DNA of 5,669 nt, taken from contig CADBTE010000386.1 of the NCBI GenBank assembly GCA_902797455.1, forward strand, positions 1 to 5,669, read 5' to 3'. A program made the position numbers and the translations under genes. Shown here one piece after another: positions 1 through 4,217 of the stretch; the first letter of the stretch is position 1; every line of letters begins with the position of its first letter. The notes under the pieces were generated by a model, which had not been told where the DNA came from, did no database searches, and worked only from the letters and a program-made list of their open reading frames with translations. The DNA comes from an uncultured Planctomycetota bacterium. GTDB lineage: Bacteria > Planctomycetota > Planctomycetia > Pirellulales > Thermoguttaceae.

Positions 1-98
1 AAGTCCCCCATACGAAACAGAAGCAGCGCGTCGGGAACCTTCGCTTTCGCGTCCAAATACTGCTTCATCACCGGGGTCGGTTCGGTTGTCTTCGCCAT
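1..98 (-). CDS. mutS: DNA mismatch repair protein MutS, N-terminal fragment (runs off the window)
   Basis: Only the first 32 codons are present; the gene continues beyond position 1. The translation reads MAKTTEPTPVMKQYLDAKAK followed by VPDALLLFRMGD. This matches the start of MutS domain I, where a TPxMxQY segment is followed by an LLFxRMGDFYE segment. The Phe-x-Glu mismatch-reading motif would come at the next codons, outside the window. MutS is the cytosolic ATPase that finds mismatches and small loops in DNA and recruits MutL. The start is well fixed: an in-frame TAA lies nine bases upstream (105-107), and the ATG is the first start codon after it. No strong Shine-Dalgarno sequence is visible close to this ATG. 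The gene is divergent from the arsR-type gene, and nothing suggests a functional link to the stress genes. Confidence 0.9.
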   Translation of the reverse strand, partial: MAKTTEPTPVMKQYLDAKAKVPDALLLFRMGD

Positions 99-130
99 GA
101 TCGTTTATTCGCCGGGTCACTTCCTTGCCG

Positions 131-150
131 CATGCAGGGTACTCAGCATG
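131..150. repeat. Short inverted repeat CATGC-N10-GCATG in the divergent mutS/arsR region
   Basis: Two perfect 5-base arms, CATGC (131-135) and GCATG (146-150), are separated by ten bases. The spacing between arm centres is about one and a half helical turns. It lies between the mutS start and the arsR promoter candidate, so it could be an operator, but arms this short can occur by chance. Confidence 0.25.
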
Positions 151-151
151 A

Positions 152-180
152 ATTTTACCGGAAAAACCTAACAATTCCAG
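152..180 (-). promoter_or_regulatory. Possible mutS promoter
   Basis: On the minus strand TAAAAT (157-152) matches five of six bases of the -10 consensus. The hexamer 17 bases upstream, CTGGAA (180-175), is a poor -35. The spacing to the mutS ATG is sensible, but the evidence is the -10 match alone. Confidence 0.22.
170..179 (+). repeat. Decamer AACAATTCCA, copy 1 (upstream of arsR-type gene)
   Basis: The sequence AACAATTCCA occurs here and again at 637-646, upstream of rubrerythrin, in the same orientation. Flanking bases differ. This copy lies 21 bases before the -35 candidate of the arsR-type gene and touches the possible mutS -35. A shared regulator site is possible; see the matching finding. 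Confidence 0.3.
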
Positions 181-199
181 TACGCTCCCTTTCCCCCTC

Positions 200-228
200 T
201 TGCGCGGGGCGAGAGGGTTTATTATGAT
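200..228 (+). promoter_or_regulatory. Candidate sigma-70-type promoter of the arsR-type gene
   Basis: A good -10, TATGAT (223-228, five of six), is preceded at the ideal 17-base spacing by TTGCGC (200-205), which keeps only the TTG of the -35 consensus. The surrounding stretch (218-260) is distinctly AT-richer than its neighbours. Transcription would start near 235, leaving a leader of about 54 bases. Many ArsR-family repressors bind over or just downstream of their own promoter, but no clear 12-2-12 palindrome is visible here. Confidence 0.45.
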
Positions 229-288
229 ATTTTACGAAATGACCAAACGTTATTTTCCCACTCCCCGAACCTTCCCCCATAGGACACT

Positions 289-630
289 ATGGACACCTTT
301 GATCAAGACCTTTGCTCCGGACCGGCCGAAATATTCAAAGCTCTCGGCCATCCCGTCCGTTTCTGGATCGCCCAGCAGCTTACGGAAGAGGAGCATTGCG
401 TTCACGAGTTTGTGGAACGGACCGATCTTGATTTTTCCACCATCTCCCAACATTTAAACGCCTTAAAACAGGCGGGGATTGTCTCGGGGGAAAAACGGGG
501 AAAGCAGGTTTTCTATCGTTTGGACTGCGTCTGCGTACGGGATTTTATCCGCTGTGTCACCAAGAACATGAAGGAAGGATGTCCGCGATTAGAAATAACT
601 GCCTTGGACAGCCTCGATCGGGTACAATAG
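289..630 (+). CDS. ArsR/SmtB-family winged-helix transcriptional regulator, cysteine-rich
   Basis: A 113-residue protein of typical ArsR-family length. The opening helix FKALGHPVRFWIAQQL (16-31) is followed by the helix-turn-helix at about 37-65, with recognition helix STISQHLNALKQAG, and the beta-wing EKRGKQVFYRLD (68-79). It should act as a cytosolic dimeric repressor that releases DNA on binding a ligand. The ArsR ELCVCDL metal site appears as EHCVHEF, giving Cys37 and His39. Further cysteines at 9, 80, 82 (a CVC pair), 89 and 98 make it thiol-rich; the CzrA/SmtB Asp/His helix-5 site is not seen. The inducer may therefore be a soft metal or metalloid, or a redox or NO signal; sequence cannot decide. 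An in-frame TAG at 280-282 bounds the start, and AGGA (281-284) is a close Shine-Dalgarno sequence. Rubrerythrin follows 97 bases downstream, with no arsenic genes nearby. Confidence 0.9.
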   Translation: MDTFDQDLCSGPAEIFKALGHPVRFWIAQQLTEEEHCVHEFVERTDLDFSTISQHLNALKQAGIVSGEKRGKQVFYRLDCVCVRDFIRCVTKNMKEGCPRLEITALDSLDRVQ

Positions 631-636
631 TCAGGC

Positions 637-646
637 AACAATTCCA
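637..646 (+). repeat. Decamer AACAATTCCA, copy 2 (upstream of rubrerythrin)
   Basis: This is the second copy of the decamer at 170-179, placed 82 bases before the rubrerythrin start and just after the arsR stop codon. It lies downstream of TACAAT (623-628), a -10-like hexamer at the very end of the arsR-type gene that lacks a properly spaced -35. Confidence 0.3.
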
Positions 647-712
647 AAACCGCCACGGCGCCATTCTTTCCGATGAACGGCGTATCAATGTGGCAATCAA
701 CAACTTTCGATG

Positions 713-720
713 AAAAGGAG
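713..720 (+). promoter_or_regulatory. Ribosome-binding site that fixes the rubrerythrin start
   Basis: AAAAGGAG ends seven bases before the ATG at 728. An upstream in-frame ATG at 710 overlaps this site and would add MKRRVT, so translation from 728 is much more likely. Confidence 0.85.
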
Positions 721-727
721 AGTGACG

Positions 728-1270
728 ATGGCTGAACTGAAAGGATCCAAAACCGAAGCGAATCTCCAGGCGGCGTTCGCGGGCGAGTCGCAGGCACGCA
801 ACAAGTACACCTACTACGCTTCGAAGGCGAAGAAGGAAGGTTTCGTCCAGATCGCGGCGCTGTTTGAAGAGACCGCCAACAACGAGAAAGAGCACGCGAA
901 GATCTGGTTCAAGCTTCTGCACGGCGGCTCGGTTCCCGGGACGACCGAGAACCTCAAAGACGCCGCCGACGGTGAGAATTACGAGTGGACCGACATGTAC
1001 GCCGGTTTCGCCAAGACCGCCCGCGAAGAGGGGTTCCTCGAGATCGCCGCGCTGTTTGAGGCGGTCGCGAAGATCGAGAAAGAGCATGAGGAACGCTATC
1101 GGAAGCTTCTGGCGAACATCGAAGGAGGGCTGGTCTTCTCGCGCGAGGGGGATTGCGTTTGGCAGTGCTCCAACTGCGGACACATCGTGGTCGGCAAGAA
1201 AGCGCCGGAAATGTGCCCCGTCTGCGCCCATCCGCAGGCGTATTTCCAGATCAAGGCCGAGAACTACTAA
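728..1270 (+). CDS. rbr: Rubrerythrin (diiron peroxidase with C-terminal rubredoxin domain)
   Basis: A 180-residue cytosolic protein that reduces hydrogen peroxide to water using electrons from NAD(P)H through rubredoxin-type carriers. Residues 1-130 form the four-helix ferritin-like diiron domain. Expected iron ligands are visible: Glu20 (FAGESQARN), Glu53 and His56 (EKEH), Glu83 and Glu86 (GENYEWTDMY), and Glu117 and His120 (EKEH). Residues 140-180 form the rubredoxin-like FeS4 domain, with Cys147/Cys150 (CSNCG) and Cys163/Cys166 (CPVC). Cys143 is extra. The two halves of the diiron domain are unusually alike: residues 37-64 and 101-128 share 17 of 28 residues, including both EKEH motifs. 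The start is set by AAAAGGAG at 713-720. It sits between a thiol-rich ArsR-type gene and hcp, which suits an anaerobe's oxidative-stress set. No separate rubredoxin or rubredoxin reductase gene is in the window. Confidence 0.96.
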   Translation: MAELKGSKTEANLQAAFAGESQARNKYTYYASKAKKEGFVQIAALFEETANNEKEHAKIWFKLLHGGSVPGTTENLKDAADGENYEWTDMYAGFAKTAREEGFLEIAALFEAVAKIEKEHEERYRKLLANIEGGLVFSREGDCVWQCSNCGHIVVGKKAPEMCPVCAHPQAYFQIKAENY

Positions 1271-1281
1271 GCCCCGCTTCG

Positions 1282-1325
1282 ACGAACCTATGGTCAACTG
1301 TTTCTAGGTTCGTTTCGTTTGTTTC
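1282..1325 (+). terminator. Probable intrinsic terminator after rubrerythrin
   Basis: The perfect 9-base inverted repeat ACGAACCTA (1282-1290) / TAGGTTCGT (1305-1313), with a 14-base loop, begins 12 bases after the rubrerythrin stop. A T-rich run interrupted by single C and G bases follows (TTTCGTTTGTTTCTT). The stem has only moderate GC and the loop is large, so termination may be partial and some transcripts may read on into hcp. Confidence 0.6.
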
Positions 1326-1328
1326 TTC

Positions 1329-1351
1329 CCCGCCGTTCCCCGATTGGCGGG
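1329..1351 (+). repeat. Small GC-only inverted repeat in the hcp leader
   Basis: CCCGCC (1329-1334) pairs with GGCGGG (1346-1351) around an 11-base loop. No T-run follows, so it is not itself a terminator. It may be a leader structure or a protein-binding site upstream of the hcp -35 candidate. Confidence 0.35.
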
Positions 1352-1355
1352 AGTC

Positions 1356-1384
1356 TTGACGACCCGGCCCCATCCCTTGTTGAT
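1356..1384 (+). promoter_or_regulatory. Weak candidate hcp promoter
   Basis: TTGACG (1356-1361) matches five of six bases of the -35 consensus. At 17 bases spacing the -10 would be GTTGAT (1379-1384), which matches only three of six. A poor -10 under a good -35 is typical of activator-dependent promoters. The alternative is readthrough from rbr. The -10 lies inside the loop of the large hairpin, so a transcript from here would lack that hairpin. Confidence 0.3.
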
Positions 1385-1415
1385 ACCTTCGAGGGATGGG
1401 GGGTGGGTGGTTTTT
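1362..1415 (+). terminator. Terminator- or attenuator-like hairpin in the hcp leader
   Basis: CCCCATCCCT (1368-1377) pairs perfectly with AGGGATGGGG (1392-1401). A wobble and a G-C pair (1378-1379 with 1390-1391) extend the stem inward to a 10-base loop. After a small internal loop, ACCC (1362-1365) can pair with GGGT (1405-1408). TTTTT follows at 1411-1415 after only two bases. The shape is that of an intrinsic terminator placed 25 bases before the hcp start. It could be a second terminator for rbr or a regulated attenuator for hcp. The G-rich right arm (1393-1410) could alternatively form a G-quadruplex. Confidence 0.5.
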
Positions 1416-1417
1416 CG

Positions 1418-1432
1418 CCTTTATTAAAGGAG
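1418..1432 (+). promoter_or_regulatory. hcp ribosome-binding site within a small hairpin
   Basis: AAAGGAG (1426-1432) is a strong Shine-Dalgarno sequence seven bases before the ATG at 1440, and selects that ATG over the one at 1446. CCTTT (1418-1422) can pair with AAAGG (1426-1430) across a three-base loop, which would hide the site. The hairpin is short and AU-rich, so it would be only marginally stable. Confidence 0.6.
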
Positions 1433-1439
1433 AATCATC

Positions 1440-2999
1440 ATGGGTATGTTCTGTTTCCAGTGCCAAGAGACGGTCGGGAATACCGGCTGCACACGGCGAG
1501 GGGTCTGTGGCAAGAGTGAAGAGACCGCCTCGATCCTCGATGAGCTGATCCGCCAGGTTCGCGGGATCGCGCTTCGTGAGTTTCGCTCCGGCCGCTTCGC
1601 TGCGGAGAGTGTTGACCGCGAGGTCGCTCTGTTTGTTGTTCAGTCGCTCTTCACGACTATCACCAACGGCAACTTTGACGACGACGCCCTTCGCGAGCGT
1701 GTGACTCGCGCCAAGGAACTGGCCGGCAGCGACGCCGACGGTCTTGCTGTCGGTGTTCAAGCCGAGGAGAACGAGGATATCCGTTCGCTTCGCGAGCTGC
1801 TCCTCTACGGCCTGAAGGGAATCGCGGCCTACGTCGACCACGCCGCGATGCTCGGCTTTGAAGACCCGAAGATTTACGCCTTTATCCTTCGAGCCCTGGC
1901 TGAATCGAGCCATCAGGCGACGGCCGATCAGCTCACCGCTTTGGTGATGGAATGCGGCGCGACGGCGGTTGAGGCGATGGCGCTGCTCGATCGGGCGAAC
2001 ACCGAAACCTTCGGCAAACCGGAGATCACCACGGTGAAGATCGGCGCAGGACAGCGTCCGGGCGTTTTGATTTCCGGCCATGACCTGCTCGATCTTAAGG
2101 AGTTGCTCGATCAGACGGCCGATCAGGGGATCGATGTTTACACGCACAGTGAGATGCTTGCCGCTCACGCCTATCCTCAACTCAAGAAGTATCCGCACCT
2201 GTATGGAAACTACGGGAACGCCTGGCATCGGCAGAGCGTGGAATTTGGCCCGTTCCAAGGTCCGATCCTCATGACGACCAACTGTATTACTCCTGTTCAA
2301 GAGGCGTACCGTGATCGGATCTTCACCACCGGGATCGTCGGTTATCCCGGGGTTCCTCACATCGCGGACCGCGAGTTGGGCGGGGTCAAAGATTTTTCGC
2401 CGGTGATCGAGTTGGCCAAGCGGTGCGCGCCGCCAACGGCGATCGAGGAGGGAGAGATCACGATCGGTTTCGCTCATGAACAGGTTCTGTCACTGGCCGA
2501 CAAAGTGATCGAGGCGGTTAAGTCCGGGGCAATTCGTCGCTTTATCGTGATGGCCGGCTGCGACGGACGTCACAAGGCACGGGAGTACTACACGCTCACC
2601 GCCCGGGGGCTTCCCGAGGATACGGTCATTCTCACGGCCGGCTGCGCCAAGTATCGATACAACAAACTCGGCCTGGGGAGCATTGGGGGGATTCCGAGAG
2701 TGCTCGACGCGGGACAGTGTAACGACAGTTACTCCCTGGCGGTGATCGCGCTAAAACTCAAAGAAGCGTTTTCTCTGGAGGATATCAACGACCTGCCGAT
2801 TTCATTTGATATCGCCTGGTACGAACAAAAGGCGGTCGCCGTTCTGTTGGCGCTTCTGTCGCTCGGGTTTAAGGGGATTCGCCTCGGGCCAACGCTTCCG
2901 GCGTTCCTTTCAAAGAGTGTCGCGCAGCTGCTGGTGAAGACGTTTGGGCTGAAGGCAATCTCCACTCCGGAGGAAGATATTCGGGATATGCTCGGGTAA
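1440..2999 (+). CDS. hcp: Hybrid-cluster protein, class I (hydroxylamine / NO reductase)
   Basis: A 519-residue cytosolic iron-sulfur protein that reduces NO to N2O and, in vitro, hydroxylamine to ammonia. The N-terminal cluster motif is C5-x2-C8-x8-C17-x5-C23, the close spacing of class I proteins that carry a [4Fe-4S] cluster, unlike the wider class II motif. All hybrid-cluster ligands are seen: His214 (SGHD), Glu238 (THSE), Cys282 (TTNC), Cys374 (MAGC, the persulfide position), Cys402 (TAGC), Cys427 (GQC) and Glu462 (WYE). Their mutual spacing follows the Desulfovibrio protein almost exactly. The helical domain between Cys23 and His214 is about 30 residues shorter than there, which accounts for the lower total length. 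No hcr-type NADH reductase gene adjoins, so the electron donor is unknown. It lies 169 bases after rubrerythrin, behind a structured leader, and is probably induced by NO or nitrosative stress. Confidence 0.97.
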   Translation: MGMFCFQCQETVGNTGCTRRGVCGKSEETASILDELIRQVRGIALREFRSGRFAAESVDREVALFVVQSLFTTITNGNFDDDALRERVTRAKELAGSDADGLAVGVQAEENEDIRSLRELLLYGLKGIAAYVDHAAMLGFEDPKIYAFILRALAESSHQATADQLTALVMECGATAVEAMALLDRANTETFGKPEITTVKIGAGQRPGVLISGHDLLDLKELLDQTADQGIDVYTHSEMLAAHAYPQLKKYPHLYGNYGNAWHRQSVEFGPFQGPILMTTNCITPVQEAYRDRIFTTGIVGYPGVPHIADRELGGVKDFSPVIELAKRCAPPTAIEEGEITIGFAHEQVLSLADKVIEAVKSGAIRRFIVMAGCDGRHKAREYYTLTARGLPEDTVILTAGCAKYRYNKLGLGSIGGIPRVLDAGQCNDSYSLAVIALKLKEAFSLEDINDLPISFDIAWYEQKAVAVLLALLSLGFKGIRLGPTLPAFLSKSVAQLLVKTFGLKAISTPEEDIRDMLG

Positions 3000-3013
3000 C
3001 GCAGCCCACAGTT

Positions 3014-3062
3014 CCCCATTCGTTCCCTATTTCTTTTTGAAAAGGATACTGATAGAATGGGG
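3014..3062. repeat. Inverted repeat CCCCATTC / GAATGGGG in the hcp-dapA gap
   Basis: Perfect 8-base arms (3014-3021 and 3055-3062) are separated by 33 bases that include CTTTT-TG-AAAAG (3033-3044). The right arm overlaps the candidate -10 TAGAAT. In RNA it could form a weak hairpin after hcp, but there is no T-run directly behind the right arm, so a classical terminator is not supported. It may instead be an operator. Confidence 0.4.
3050..3058 (+). promoter_or_regulatory. Candidate extended -10 promoter for the DapA-like gene
   Basis: TGATAGAAT has the TG-N extension followed by TAGAAT (3053-3058), five of six matches to the -10 consensus. No convincing -35 is present at 16-18 bases; extended -10 promoters can work without one. 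Transcription would begin near 3065, leaving a leader of about 65 bases. Confidence 0.4.
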
Positions 3063-3079
3063 GAGGTCATAACAACCGC

Positions 3080-3093
3080 CCGGAGTCATCCGG
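3080..3093 (+). repeat. Small hairpin in the DapA-like gene leader
   Basis: CCGGA-GTCA-TCCGG is a perfect 5-base stem with a 4-base loop, lying between the candidate promoter and the ribosome-binding site AAAAGG (3116-3121). No function is assigned. Confidence 0.3.
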
Positions 3094-3130
3094 ACGCTTC
3101 CCCAACTTTCCAGTAAAAAGGCGAACCTCT

Positions 3131-4159
3131 ATGAAACCCTCTCGACGCGATTTTCTCACCGCCGGTTCGATGCTGGCCCTCTCCTCGGGCGCGCTTCCCC
3201 TGACGACGGCCAAGGCCGACGATAAAAGCGACGCCGATTACCTCAATCCGATCGGCGGGGTCATTTCGGTGGCGGTCACCCCCTACCATGAGGACCACAC
3301 GATCGACACCGAGACGATGACCTCTGTTTCAGAGCGTCTCGGTCAGGCCGGGGCCGACGGAATCTTTGTCGCCGGATCGACCGGGGATATGGCGCTTTTG
3401 ACCATCCCCGAGCGGGAGGCGCTCATCGCCGCGACCCGCAAGGGGCTCGGGACGACCAAGAAGATCTGCGCGGGGATCGGTGACTGGTCGATTCCCGCGA
3501 TGGTCGATAACACCAAGCGGTTCCGGGACGCCGGCGCCGATGTCGCCGTCGTTATGGCGCCGATTATGTTCTTCGTCTATTCCCCGGCCGAGATGACCGC
3601 GTTCTTCACCGAAATCGCCGATCGATCCGCTCTCCCCATTCTCCTCTACCATCACGCGCGGGTCTCTACCCCGATCGAACCGGAGACGATCTTCGCAATA
3701 GCCGACCACCCGAATATCATCGGGATGAAGGAGACCGGCGCGAACTTCGAGCGGACAGAGCAAATTCTCGAGGGGGTCAAAGGGAAAGACTTCGTCGTGA
3801 TGCAGGGGAACGAGCCGTACGTCGTCAAATCGCTGAAGATCGGCTGCCGCGGTGTTCTCTCGGCACTGGCCGGGGTCTGGCCGGAACTGTTCCACGAACT
3901 GGTCCGCTCTTGCCGCGCCGGGGATGACGCGGCCTACGATAAAGCGGCGGCGAAGCTCACCGATATGACGCATCTGTTCTTGGGGTTGATGCCGGTGGCG
4001 AAGTCGTTCTCCTATTTCGGTCTGACGATGAAACAGATGCTGAAGTACCGCGGCTGGATCGACAACACCAATGTCCGGATGCCCGGGTTCACCCCCGATC
4101 CGGCCTGGGAACCTGAGCTGTACGAATTCCTGGCAAAGAACGGCTTCCCGAAGAAGTAA
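3131..4159 (+). CDS. Tat-exported DapA/N-acetylneuraminate-lyase superfamily aldolase-like protein
   Basis: A 342-residue protein. Residues 1-29 are a twin-arginine signal (SRRDFLTAG, then a hydrophobic stretch, AKA cleavage site before Asp30), so the folded enzyme is expected outside the cytoplasmic membrane. Residues 38-310 form the (beta/alpha)8 barrel of Schiff-base pyruvate aldolases and hydrolyases. Lys200 (GMKETG) is the Schiff-base lysine, Tyr173 (LLYHH) the proton-relay tyrosine, and Ser83-Thr84 (GSTGD) the carboxylate-binding loop. The tyrosine pair of true DHDPS (PYY) is replaced by PIM (144-146), and the DHDPS arginine position is Val178, with Arg177 adjacent. Lysine biosynthesis is therefore unlikely; a sugar-acid or other 2-oxo-acid aldolase role is more plausible. 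A tail of about 30 residues follows the barrel. AAAAGG (3116-3121), nine bases upstream, supports the start. No sugar-acid genes adjoin to indicate the substrate. Confidence 0.88.
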   Translation: MKPSRRDFLTAGSMLALSSGALPLTTAKADDKSDADYLNPIGGVISVAVTPYHEDHTIDTETMTSVSERLGQAGADGIFVAGSTGDMALLTIPEREALIAATRKGLGTTKKICAGIGDWSIPAMVDNTKRFRDAGADVAVVMAPIMFFVYSPAEMTAFFTEIADRSALPILLYHHARVSTPIEPETIFAIADHPNIIGMKETGANFERTEQILEGVKGKDFVVMQGNEPYVVKSLKIGCRGVLSALAGVWPELFHELVRSCRAGDDAAYDKAAAKLTDMTHLFLGLMPVAKSFSYFGLTMKQMLKYRGWIDNTNVRMPGFTPDPAWEPELYEFLAKNGFPKK

Positions 4160-4181
4160 AGCTTCCCCCATGAAAAAGCCC

Positions 4182-4217
4182 AAGAAAAAGCCGCCAAAAG
4201 GGCGGCTTTTTCTTTTT
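4182..4217. terminator. Bidirectional intrinsic terminator between convergent genes
   Basis: GAAAAAGCCGCC (4184-4195) pairs perfectly with GGCGGCTTTTTC (4201-4212) around the loop AAAAG, and two more A-T pairs extend it to 14 base pairs. On the plus strand the hairpin runs into T-rich TTTTTCTTTTT. On the minus strand the flanking A-rich sequence becomes a T-run, so it can also end the MBOAT transcript. It begins about 20 bases after the DapA-like stop and abuts the MBOAT stop codon. Confidence 0.92.

Noticed and set aside
604..628. Possible rbr promoter at the end of the arsR-type gene (TTGGAC and TACAAT)
   Set aside because: The -10-like hexamer is good, but the -35-like hexamer is only about 13 bases away, too close for a standard promoter, and no TG extension is present.
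652..694. Inverted repeat GCCAC / GTGGC between arsR-type gene and rbr
   Set aside because: Five-base arms separated by 33 bases are expected by chance and match no known operator layout.
710..727. Upstream in-frame start for rubrerythrin that would add MKRRVT
   Set aside because: Its codons overlap the strong Shine-Dalgarno AAAAGGAG serving the ATG at 728, and rubrerythrins normally start near MxxLKGSKTE.
1344..1360. Sigma-54-type promoter before hcp (TTGGCG...CTTGAC)
   Set aside because: The GG element is there, but the -12 position has GA instead of the required GC at the correct ten-base spacing.
1356..1371. HcpR/FNR-type palindrome starting at TTGAC before hcp
   Set aside because: The second half-site GTCAA (or ATCAA) is not present; only one half matches.
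1251..2477. Long open frame of about 408 codons on the minus strand opposite hcp
   Set aside because: It lies antisense to the fully conserved hcp and the end of rbr, has no recognisable domain, and is a by-product of GC-rich codon use.
3329..4183. Minus-strand open frame of about 284 codons opposite the DapA-like gene
   Set aside because: Low-complexity Arg/Gly/Asp-rich translation antisense to a clear barrel enzyme; a shadow frame.
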